Part shown: piece after piece, positions 57,132 to 64,000 of the stretch
Position numbering within the stretch: position 1 is the first letter of the stretch
Layout: every line of letters begins with the position of its first letter
Assembly: GCF_002846365.1 (NCBI RefSeq)
Contig: NZ_PJMW01000001.1
Span: 806,001 to 870,000, forward strand
Reading direction: 5' to 3'
DNA from: Nocardia fluminea
GTDB lineage: Bacteria; Actinomycetota; Actinomycetes; Mycobacteriales; Mycobacteriaceae
Length of the DNA: 64,000 nucleotides
The notes under the pieces: generated by a model
Seen by the model: the letters and a program-made list of their open reading frames with translations, nothing else
The model's database searches: none
Told to the model about the DNA's origin: nothing
Position numbers and translations under genes: made by a program

Positions 57132-58079
57132 CTACACCGGTACCTCGTCGCGGGACTGGAGATCGGCGAGCACCAGGCGCAGCAGCTGTTCGGCACGGAT
57201 ACGCTGCCAGCCCAGCATCGCGTGCGGACTGAACCTGGCCTCCTCGAACAGCGCGACCAGTTCGTGCGCACCGTCGTCGTGCAGCACGCCACTGTCGAAA
57301 GCCCGCTCCAGCACTTCTCTGGGCGTATCCGAGATCAAGGGTGCCGCGGCACGATCCGCCGCCAACCCGGCCTCCATCGCCACATAGCAGGCGATCACCG
57401 CGGTCCGCGGATCCTGACCTGGCGCGTTCATCGCGGCCAGTCCCATCTCGGCGGCCCTGGTCAGCGAGTCGACGGTGTTGGAGACTTCCTCCTCGGTCAG
57501 TTCCACGCTGTCGGCCAGTGGCGTCCGCCCGGCGACGGTGACGCCGACGAGGCCCACCACCGCGATGCCGATCAGCACGATCGCCAGGCCCGCGGCCCCG
57601 AGCAACGCCATCCCGCTCAGCCGTGACGAGTCGACCGCTGAATCGACCACCTGCACATCGACAGCGGCGGGCACACCGGGCTCCCCCGCGTGCGCCGGTG
57701 TCACCGAGGCGACCGGTGCGGGCTGACGCCGTGCGCCGGGCAGGACGAACAGCATGGAGATACCGACCGCGAACGTCAGCGCGACGGTACTGAGGGCGAT
57801 CGGGGCCAGCACCGCGAAACGCTTGAACGACAGCCGAACCCGGAGACCGTGCTCGACCGCGGGCATCGCCAATGGCAGCCGATGCTGGCTGACGATGACG
57901 CCGGCGAGCAGAATCACCACCGACACCAGCAGCAATACCGGCATCAATGCGACAGCCACCGGCGAAATCTCGCCGGTTTCACTGGGAACAACGGTCCCAG
58001 GTAAACGCCCGTGCAGCGCGATGATCGCCGCGACAATCAAAACGACCGCCGCGACCAAACGACCTATTGGCGCCAACAT
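57132..58079 (-). CDS. DUF4129-domain membrane protein
   Basis: A 315-residue protein with about four membrane helices in the first 190 residues and a cytoplasmic C-terminal DUF4129 domain (AVIACYVAMEAGLA, DTPREVLERAF, ALFEEARFSPHAM). DUF4129 proteins usually sit with MoxR ATPase and DUF58 genes, which are absent here. The start is uncertain: ATG 58079 is used, but GTG codons further up to 58235 remain open. It follows a small membrane protein gene on the same strand. Confidence 0.75.
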   Translation of the reverse strand: MLAPIGRLVAAVVLIVAAIIALHGRLPGTVVPSETGEISPVAVALMPVLLLVSVVILLAGVIVSQHRLPLAMPAVEHGLRVRLSFKRFAVLAPIALSTVALTFAVGISMLFVLPGARRQPAPVASVTPAHAGEPGVPAAVDVQVVDSAVDSSRLSGMALLGAAGLAIVLIGIAVVGLVGVTVAGRTPLADSVELTEEEVSNTVDSLTRAAEMGLAAMNAPGQDPRTAVIACYVAMEAGLAADRAAAPLISDTPREVLERAFDSGVLHDDGAHELVALFEEARFSPHAMLGWQRIRAEQLLRLVLADLQSRDEVPV

Positions 58080-58256
58080 TCTTCCCACAGCCCTACCGCC
58101 GAACCCCTGGATGCCACCCGAAATGCCCACATAGTGGCATGTCCCCCGCCCACCGGGCACCGACCGCTCGATGTTTGGTCGAATTCCCTCAGCACCCCGC
58201 GAATCCTTGTCCCCGACAACATTTCCTACCGCCACGCAACGATTACTTCGATGCGG

Positions 58257-58661
58257 TCACCGCTGCCCGGGACGTCCCCACACCGTGGGGTCCGGCGGGG
58301 GCCAGCCATCTGCCCCCGGCAGCGGAAGGTCGGGTACCGCACTCGATCGGTCAGGGCTCGACGGATCGGCGACCCGATACCACCCACCTCGAAGCGGGCG
58401 TGGCGCCGGGGACGGAGCAGGCGCCGCGACCGGTAGCGCCGCGACCGGTGGCGGTGTCCGGTGCGGACGCCGACTCGACGCCGCGCGACGCGACCGCCTC
58501 ACCCACACGACCACGAGTACCAGGACCGACACGAGCGCGAGCCAGGGTAGGTAGCGCGCGAGTTGCAGAAATCTCGCGGACCCCGGCGGCGGTTCGGGCG
58601 CCGGGGTCTGCGCGAGCACGGGACCCGCTACGTCATGTACGGCGAGAAGGATGCTGCTCAC
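58257..58661 (-). CDS. Small Pro-rich membrane protein of unknown function
   Basis: A 134-residue protein. The first 25 residues could be a weak signal; a clear membrane helix follows at about 37-53 (LPWLALVSVLVLVVVWV), then an Arg stretch and a Pro/Ala-rich tail ending WGRPGQR. No family recognised. GTG 58661 has a strong AGGAGG 10 nt upstream, which supports it as a real gene despite its compositional bias. It probably shares a transcript with the DUF4129 gene 178 nt downstream. Confidence 0.6.
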   Translation of the reverse strand: MSSILLAVHDVAGPVLAQTPAPEPPPGSARFLQLARYLPWLALVSVLVLVVVWVRRSRRAASSRRPHRTPPPVAALPVAAPAPSPAPRPLRGGWYRVADPSSPDRSSAVPDLPLPGADGWPPPDPTVWGRPGQR

Positions 58662-58773
58662 CGGACCACCTCCTGGAAACCCAAGCGCTGCAATCGGTTA
58701 CCTGGCCAGTGTGCACGCCGCCTGTCACCAGCGCATGGTTTCCGTGACCGGTTTTCCCGTGGCCTGGTGTGTG

Positions 58774-59589
58774 TCAGTCGGCGAGAAACCTGGCGGCGTT
58801 CGCGTGCGCCCACTGGTCGAACGTGGTGGCGGGGTGGCCGGTGATGTCTTCGACGCTGGTAACAGGCAGGGATTTCGGCGGCGGGGCGTAGTCGAGCAGG
58901 ACGTTGTCGACATACCAGGCGGTGTTGTCGCCCATGGTGGGTTGCAGCGCGGCGATGGTCTCCTCGCGGGTGGAGGTGAGGAAGGCGATGTCGCGATCGA
59001 GTGCGTCGGCGAGGTGGGCGACCAGGTCGGTGCGAGTGAGGACCTCCGGTCCCGCGAGGGCGTGCGCGCGGCCGACGTGGCCGTCCTCGAGCAAGGCGGT
59101 CGCGGCCACCGCGGCGATGTCGTTCATGGCGATGGGTGCGCTGGCGGTACCGGGGTGCGGCTCACGGACAGCACCGGTTTCCCGGATCTGCCGAGACCAC
59201 GTCAGGGTGTTCTCCATGAAGTCGGCGGGCCACAGATGAGTCCAGTCCGCGCCGCTGTCCTCGACAGCGTTACACACACTGCCCCACCAGCTCTCGGGCT
59301 CACCCGACAGATCCACGACGTGCCGGACCCCGGCCGCCCGTGCCAGCTCGAGCACCTCGGTGACGGTGTCCGGCGCAGGCGCGAGGTACATCCGGTCGAC
59401 CCCCTCGAACGCCGCGGCCAGACCGCCCGGTCGCCCCAGATACCCGCGCGCCACCTGAACACCGTCCGGCAGTGCCGCCTTGCCGGGATCGACGGTCAGC
59501 GCGCGAATACCACTCGCACCCCGCGCGATCAGCTGGTCCACGACCATGCGCCCGATATTCCCCGTCGCCCCGGTAACCAGGATCGTCAT
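58774..59589 (-). CDS. NmrA-like NAD(P)-binding protein
   Basis: A 271-residue atypical SDR of the NmrA/NAD(P)H-binding group: N-terminal MTILVTGATGNIGRMVVDQL, VDLSGEPESWW and WTHLWPADFMENTLTW, with no canonical Y-x3-K catalytic pair. GGAGGG precedes ATG 59589. These proteins often act as redox sensors or quinone reductases; the specific job is unknown. It is divergent from the Fe-S oxidoreductase gene at 59819. Confidence 0.82.
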   Translation of the reverse strand: MTILVTGATGNIGRMVVDQLIARGASGIRALTVDPGKAALPDGVQVARGYLGRPGGLAAAFEGVDRMYLAPAPDTVTEVLELARAAGVRHVVDLSGEPESWWGSVCNAVEDSGADWTHLWPADFMENTLTWSRQIRETGAVREPHPGTASAPIAMNDIAAVAATALLEDGHVGRAHALAGPEVLTRTDLVAHLADALDRDIAFLTSTREETIAALQPTMGDNTAWYVDNVLLDYAPPPKSLPVTSVEDITGHPATTFDQWAHANAARFLAD

Positions 59590-59762
59590 CGGCTTTCCCT
59601 CCGTCTCGGTTGCTCGAACCACTCGATCCTGCCGACAAAATCCGGCCGGCGCACATGGCAATTTCGAGCGGGCTCACGGTGGGGTTCGCAAGTCCGCCGC
59701 GCCCCAACGCATCCGGCCTTCCCCCGCTGCCGAATCAGTGCTAATTTGACAGCAGACATTAA

Positions 59763-59778
59763 GTTACCGACCAGTAAC
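59763..59778. promoter_or_regulatory. Inverted repeat before the Fe-S oxidoreductase
   Basis: GTTAC (59763-59767), CGACCA, GTAAC (59774-59778). Read as TTAC(C)GACC(A)GTAA it has the shape of a TetR or FadR-type operator. It lies in the 229-bp gap between the NmrA-like gene and the Fe-S protein gene. Confidence 0.4.
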
Positions 59779-59818
59779 ATGCTTGTGTTGCAGGTCAGGG
59801 GGACAGGGGGGCAACACC

Positions 59819-62017
59819 GTGAGCACTGCGACGATCACACTCGGGGTCATCGGCGTCATCATCACCGCGATCTGCTGGGGATCACTGACTCTCGGCCTGT
59901 CCCGGATGATTCGCGTTCTCCGCAGCGGTCAACCCGACCGTTCGCGGAGCGGTCCCGTTCTGCCACGGATGAGGACCGTGGTCGTCGAGGTCCTCGCGCA
60001 CACGCGGATGAACAAGTTCCGGACCGTCGGTTGGGCACACTGGCTCGTGATGGCCGGGTTCCTGCTCGGCATGGTGTTCTACTTCGAGTCCTACGGACAG
60101 ACCTTCGACCCGCAGTTCGGCTGGCCGATCATCGGCGACACGTTCGGCTATCACCTACTGGAGGAGATTCTCGGTCTCGCCCCCGTCATCGGGATCGTGG
60201 TGCTGATAACCATCCGCCAGCGCAACCATCCCCGCCGCCCGGAGCGTCTGTCCCGTTTCAGCGGATCGAATCTCGTTGCCGCGTACGCCATCGAGACGAT
60301 CGTGCTCATCCACGGCCTCGGTGATGTCCTGCTCAAGTCGGGCAAGATCGCCACCTACGGTGGTGGCCACGCCTCGAGTGATTTCTTCACCATGCAGATC
60401 GCGCGGCTGCTGCCCGCCGCCCCGCTGATGATCTCGATCTTCGCGTTCGTCAAGATGCTCGCTGGGGCGGCCTTTCTCTATCTGATCGGGCGCAACCTCA
60501 CCTGGGGCGTTGCCTGGCACCGAATTTCGGCCTTCTTCAACATCTACTTCAAGCGCGAGGACGACGGCGAGGTCGCGCTCGGCGCGGCAAAGCCCATGAT
60601 GTCCGGTGGCGTCGTCCTCGATCTGGAAACCGCCGATCCCGACATCGACACGCTCGGCGTCGGCAAGGTCGAGGATTTCACCTGGAAGGGCCTGCTCGAC
60701 TTCACCACCTGCACCGAGTGCGGTCGCTGCCAGTCGCAGTGCCCCGCCTGGAACACCGGAAAGCCGCTCTCCCCCAAGCTACTGATCACCTCGCTGCGTG
60801 ATCACACTTATGCCAAGGCGCCGTATCTGCTCGCCGGTGCAGACAAGATTCCCGAGGCCGCGCGTGCCGAGGCGGATCGTCCGCTGGTCGGTGGCGAGGA
60901 CGTCCACGGCGTGATCGATCCCGAGGTGTTGTGGTCGTGCACGACCTGTGGTGCCTGTGTCGAGCAGTGCCCGGTCGATATCGAGCACGTCGACCACATC
61001 ATCGACATGCGCCGCTACCAGGTGCTGATCGAGTCGGAGTTCCCCTCCGAGCTCGCGGGCCTGTTCAAGAACCTCGAGAACAAGGGCAACCCGTGGGGTC
61101 AGAACTCCAAGGACCGCCTCAACTGGATCAACGAAGTCGATTTCGACATCCCGGTCTTCGGTAAGGACGCCGACAGCTTCGACGGCTACGAGTACCTGTT
61201 CTGGGTCGGTTGCGCCGGCGCCTACGAGGACCGCGCCAAGAAGACCACCAAGGCCGTGGCCGAGTTGCTGGCGACCGCGGGCACCAAGTTCATGGTCCTC
61301 GGTGCGGAGGAGACCTGCACCGGTGACTCGGCCCGTCGTGCGGGTAACGAGTTCTTGTTCCAGCAGCTGGCGTTGCAGAACATCGAGGTCATCAACTCGG
61401 TGTTCGAGGGTGTCGAGCAGTCCAAGAAGAAGATCGTCGTCACCTGCGCGCATTGCTTCAACACCCTCAACAACGAGTACCCGCAGGTCGGTGGCACCTA
61501 CGAGGTCGTGCACCACACCCAGTTGCTGAACCGGCTCGTGCGCCAGAAGCAGCTGGTCCCGGTCTCGCAGGTCTCGCAGCAGATCACCTATCACGACCCG
61601 TGCTATTTGGGCCGGCACAACAAGATCTACAACGCTCCGCGTGAGTTGATGGAAGCCTCGGGCTCGACGCTGGTCGAGATGCCCCGCCACGGTGAGCGGT
61701 CGATGTGCTGTGGTGCCGGTGGTGCCCGGATGTGGATGGAAGAGCAGCTCGGTAAGCGGATCAACGTCGATCGTGTCGACGAGGCGTTGTCGACGAACCC
61801 GACCAAGATCGCGACGGGGTGCCCGTTCTGCCGGGTCATGCTCAACGATGGGGTGACCGCGCGTCAGGAACAGGGTCAGGGCGAGGGTGTCGAGGTCGTC
61901 GATGTCTCGCAGTTGATGCTGGACTCGATCACCCGTATCGATGCGGCGCAGTTGTCCGCGAACCTCGTTGTCGTCGCGGAGCGCGAGGGCGAGTCGGATC
62001 CGTCGCGTGTCCCGTAG
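59819..62017 (+). CDS. Membrane heterodisulfide-reductase-like Fe-S oxidoreductase
   Basis: A 732-residue protein. The N-terminal membrane part has about five helices. Then come two [4Fe-4S] ferredoxin motifs, CTECGRCQSQCP and CTTCGACVEQCPV, and two CCG-type cysteine-rich domains (TCAHCFNTL; CCGAGGARM with GCPFC). This matches the mycobacterial Rv0338c-type electron-transfer proteins thought to couple acyl-CoA dehydrogenases or sterol reactions to the quinone pool. GTG 59819 is chosen (ATG 59783 is earlier but lacks a good site). It is monocistronic between two gaps. Confidence 0.88.
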   Translation: MSTATITLGVIGVIITAICWGSLTLGLSRMIRVLRSGQPDRSRSGPVLPRMRTVVVEVLAHTRMNKFRTVGWAHWLVMAGFLLGMVFYFESYGQTFDPQFGWPIIGDTFGYHLLEEILGLAPVIGIVVLITIRQRNHPRRPERLSRFSGSNLVAAYAIETIVLIHGLGDVLLKSGKIATYGGGHASSDFFTMQIARLLPAAPLMISIFAFVKMLAGAAFLYLIGRNLTWGVAWHRISAFFNIYFKREDDGEVALGAAKPMMSGGVVLDLETADPDIDTLGVGKVEDFTWKGLLDFTTCTECGRCQSQCPAWNTGKPLSPKLLITSLRDHTYAKAPYLLAGADKIPEAARAEADRPLVGGEDVHGVIDPEVLWSCTTCGACVEQCPVDIEHVDHIIDMRRYQVLIESEFPSELAGLFKNLENKGNPWGQNSKDRLNWINEVDFDIPVFGKDADSFDGYEYLFWVGCAGAYEDRAKKTTKAVAELLATAGTKFMVLGAEETCTGDSARRAGNEFLFQQLALQNIEVINSVFEGVEQSKKKIVVTCAHCFNTLNNEYPQVGGTYEVVHHTQLLNRLVRQKQLVPVSQVSQQITYHDPCYLGRHNKIYNAPRELMEASGSTLVEMPRHGERSMCCGAGGARMWMEEQLGKRINVDRVDEALSTNPTKIATGCPFCRVMLNDGVTARQEQGQGEGVEVVDVSQLMLDSITRIDAAQLSANLVVVAEREGESDPSRVP

Positions 62018-62023
62018 CGCCGG

Positions 62024-62038
62024 CCGGAAGATTTCCGG
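62024..62038 (+). terminator. Short hairpin after the Fe-S oxidoreductase
   Basis: CCGGAA (62024-62029) and TTCCGG (62033-62038) pair around GAT, 6 nt after the stop. A short but strong stem; it lacks a T tract. Confidence 0.45.
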
Positions 62039-62223
62039 TTACCGTACCGGTATCTACGGTGTGACAATGTAATTCAGTGTTTATGTCGAAGTGATGATGT
62101 TTTTCCGGTATCACTGCTGGTGGGTTCCACGGAATCGCTGTCGATGCGAAAATGTCCTCGGACCGAGATCCGGTCCGGCAGAGGATGTTCCGCCGGATTC
62201 GGCGGGCAGACTGGAGGGGCAGG

Positions 62224-62796
62224 ATGCATTTCTCGTCTCGAACGACTTCGGGCGTACAACGATTCGGCGCGATCGCCGTCCTCGCGGCAGGCGCTGTCGG
62301 CCTCGCGGCCACCGCACAGGCCGCACCAGCAGCCGCGGCTCCGATCGTGCAGGGCGTCGACAATGGGGTGGCGTTCACCGCGAGTCCGCTGGCCGATGGC
62401 TCCGGACTCACCGTGTCCGCGCCGGAGGGCACCTTCCGGGTCGCCGGCGGTGCGGTCACACTCACGAACAGGGAGGGCAATGTCGTCGCGGCGGTGCCGA
62501 CCCGCATCATCACCGGCGCAGGCGATTTCGATCTGGTCGCGGGCATCTCGGCCGACGGCAGGTCAGCGACGCTGACCCCCACCGCCGCACCGGCCGTCGT
62601 CACCGCCAACATGGCCGAATTCGTCGACGCGGCCGGCGACACCGAGGCCCGCAAACAGCACAACGCGGGCATCGGCGCTCTCATCGGCGCCGGCATCGGC
62701 GCGGTGCTCGGCTTCTTCCTCGGCGGAGTCGGCGCGCTGGTGACCATCCCGATCGGTGCGGGCATCGGCGCCCTCATCGGCTACTCGACGCCCTGA
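62224..62796 (+). CDS. Secreted protein with C-terminal glycine zipper
   Basis: A 190-residue exported protein: signal peptide ending TAQAAPAAAA (cleavage near residue 35), a beta-rich middle (GSGLTVSAPEGTFRVAGGAVTLTN) and a C-terminal glycine-zipper pair GIGALIGAGIGAVLGFFLGG, VTIPIGAGIGALIGY. Nocardia-type secreted proteins share this layout; the function is unknown, and membrane insertion or pore-like assembly of the zipper is possible. GGAGGGG lies upstream of ATG 62224. Confidence 0.78.
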   Translation: MHFSSRTTSGVQRFGAIAVLAAGAVGLAATAQAAPAAAAPIVQGVDNGVAFTASPLADGSGLTVSAPEGTFRVAGGAVTLTNREGNVVAAVPTRIITGAGDFDLVAGISADGRSATLTPTAAPAVVTANMAEFVDAAGDTEARKQHNAGIGALIGAGIGAVLGFFLGGVGALVTIPIGAGIGALIGYSTP

Positions 62797-62803
62797 CGGG
62801 TCC

Positions 62804-62837
62804 CGAGTGGTGGCCTGAGAAGATCGGCCACCACTCG
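62804..62837 (+). terminator. Hairpin after the glycine-zipper gene
   Basis: CGAGTGGTGGCC (62804-62815) and GGCCACCACTCG (62826-62837) pair perfectly over 12 bp with a 10-nt loop, 7 nt after the stop. The rest of the gap up to 63110 shows no recognisable gene. Confidence 0.6.
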
Positions 62838-63110
62838 GACAGCCGCCGGGTCTTGCTCGGCATCGCCATCCTGATCATCACCGCTATCCGCGGCGGCCGC
62901 TGCCGGCGACCACCGACAAGCGGAGTCAGGCCCACAGCATTCAGACCCACAGCACCCGCGTCGAAGGAGCCCTCGCTCGACCGGCGCTGGGTCGCCCGTG
63001 GGCCGTTTTTGCATGTCCGCAGCACTGTCGATGAGCATGGGTAAGAAGCGCGGTGCGCGACGAACTAAGGTCGGCAAGGTCGGTACGGCGGCTGAGTCGA
63101 GGAGTCGATC

Positions 63111-63752
63111 ATGAACATGTCGAGTGAGCGCACGCCCAGCGGGTGGGAGGACATCGTCGCCGCGGATCCGGCGCATTCGAGCCGGTATGTGGAGCGGTTC
63201 AGGGCGCTCGCCGCGCAGGGGACCGACATCGTGGGTGAGGCGCGGTTGATCGACGCGATGCTCGGGCGCGGCAGTCGAGTGCTCGACGCCGGGTGCGGGC
63301 CGGGGCGGACCGGTGGATACCTGCACGAAGCGGGGCACACGGTGGTGGGGGTCGATGTCGACCCGGTGCTCATCGAGGCGGCGCGCGCGGACCATCCCGG
63401 CCCGACGTGGCTGGTCGGCGATCTCGCCGAGCTGGACCTGCCGGTCGCCGACTTCGACGCGATCGTGTGCGCGGGCAATGTGATGACTTTCCTCGCCCCG
63501 ACCACCCGGACGGCGGTGCTGGCGGGGTTCGCCCGGCATCTCGCGCCGGGCGGACGGGCGATCATCGGGTTCGGCGCGGACCGCGGCTACGACTTCGCCG
63601 AGTTCCTGACCGACGCCGGAACCGCCGGGCTCACGGTCGACCTCCTGCTCTCGACCTGGGATCTTCGGCCCTTCACCGACGACTCCGACTTCCTGGTCGC
63701 GGTGTTCTCCCACGCACCCGATCGTGACACTCCGTCCTCGCCCGACGCATGA
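63111..63752 (+). CDS. Class I SAM-dependent methyltransferase
   Basis: A 213-residue methyltransferase: RVLDAGCGPGRTGGYLHEAGHTVVGVDVDPVLIEAA (motif I and the acidic turn), DLPVADFDAIVCAGNVMTFL, and the FARHLAPGGRAIIGF motif. ATG 63111 or 63117 are both possible starts. It stands alone between two gaps and its substrate is not evident. Confidence 0.85.
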   Translation: MNMSSERTPSGWEDIVAADPAHSSRYVERFRALAAQGTDIVGEARLIDAMLGRGSRVLDAGCGPGRTGGYLHEAGHTVVGVDVDPVLIEAARADHPGPTWLVGDLAELDLPVADFDAIVCAGNVMTFLAPTTRTAVLAGFARHLAPGGRAIIGFGADRGYDFAEFLTDAGTAGLTVDLLLSTWDLRPFTDDSDFLVAVFSHAPDRDTPSSPDA

Positions 63753-63786
63753 TGGTCACCGACGAGCAGTGAACCAGGAGGCGCAG

Positions 63787-64000
63787 GTGCCCGAAACGAC
63801 GGTGAACGAGGTGATGGCCGAACTGGCCGCCCTCGACGACCCGAAGATGCGCGCGGTGAACGAGAAGCACGGCGACGACCACGGGGTCAACCTCACCCAG
63901 TTGCGCGCGCTCGCCAAACGCTTGAAGACACAACCGGTGCTCGCCCGGCAACTCTGGGACACCGACGACACCGCCGCGAAACTGCTCGCCCTACTGATCT
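63787..64000 (+). CDS. AlkD-like DNA alkylation repair protein, 3' partial
   Basis: Starts at GTG 63787 behind AGGAGG and runs off the window end: MPETTVNEVMAELAALDDPK, MRAVNEKHGDDHGVNLTQLRALAKRLKTQPVLARQLWDTDD. The opening helices match the HEAT-repeat AlkD family of DNA glycosylases for alkylated bases. 71 complete codons are visible; the catalytic part lies outside. Confidence 0.72.
   Translation, partial: MPETTVNEVMAELAALDDPKMRAVNEKHGDDHGVNLTQLRALAKRLKTQPVLARQLWDTDDTAAKLLALLI

Noticed and set aside
62091..63044. 317-codon frame across the glycine-zipper gene and the following gap
   Set aside because: Arg/His-rich shadow translation; the zipper protein in another frame has a signal peptide and ribosome binding site.

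Overview
The window comes from a high-G+C actinobacterium of the Mycobacteriales, most like Nocardia. Signs are an Mce/YrbE operon, an EspR-like regulator, deazaflavin (F420)-type reductases, a reducing PKS with PapA- and MmpL-type partners, an antigen-85-like esterase, and a CYP51 whose residue numbering matches the Mycobacterium tuberculosis enzyme. Several starts look leaderless. I saw no rRNA, tRNA, CRISPR array or intact insertion sequence.

Layout. (1) 1-2390: accessory end with visibly lower G+C: a 5'-truncated AIPR phage-defence gene, a frameshifted resolvase tail and a perfect terminator-like hairpin. (2) 2396-9258: DinB-like protein, EspR-like regulator, a molybdopterin oxidoreductase with a palindromic operator touching its ATG and a TetR gene behind it, a GAF-LuxR regulator, a deazaflavin reductase-like protein and an MBL hydrolase. 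(3) 9262-36033: a steroid/terpenoid-type catabolic or tailoring island. It holds two near-paralogous TetR genes, SDRs, an aldA-type dehydrogenase operon, cyp51, a cyp125-type P450, a GT4/methyltransferase/toroid-protein/methyltransferase block, a full yrbEAB-mceABCDEF operon, and a cyp123-SDR-ferredoxin-unknown-FadD19-like operon. From memory of the M. tuberculosis gene order (Rv0763c-Rv0771), this looks like that cluster split apart by about 14 kb carrying the glycosyltransferase block and the mce operon. (4) 36048-39777: a divergent NAD-dependent DNA ligase and a family A polymerase/exonuclease. (5) 39845-56245: a complex-lipid locus: MFS exporter, unknown protein, PapA-type acyltransferase, KS-AT-DH-ER-KR-ACP synthase, MmpL, GT39-type glycosyltransferase, antigen-85-like esterase and a secreted lipase. 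(6) 56476-64000: TetR, DUF4129 membrane protein, NmrA-like protein, a large membrane Fe-S oxidoreductase, a secreted glycine-zipper protein, a methyltransferase and the start of an AlkD-like gene.

The most interesting observation is regulatory. Five genes inside region 3 begin in the same small box: a -10-like hexamer, exactly 8 nt (C C/T/A-type GGAC/AGAC core), then ATGTC, with the ATG inside a near-palindrome GGACA-CA-TGTCC. They are both TetR genes (9846 minus, 14950 plus), an SDR (9952) and two tiny leaderless reading frames (15 and 27 codons). Each tiny frame ends in an ATGA overlap with a P450 gene (cyp51 and the cyp123 type). Two further leftward promoters (methyltransferase at 21965 and the mce operon at 30716) are near-copies of each other with TCCRGA/TCYGGA half-sites. 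I infer one regulon, probably read by the two TetR paralogues, that ties the P450s, the glycosyltransferase block and the Mce importer together.
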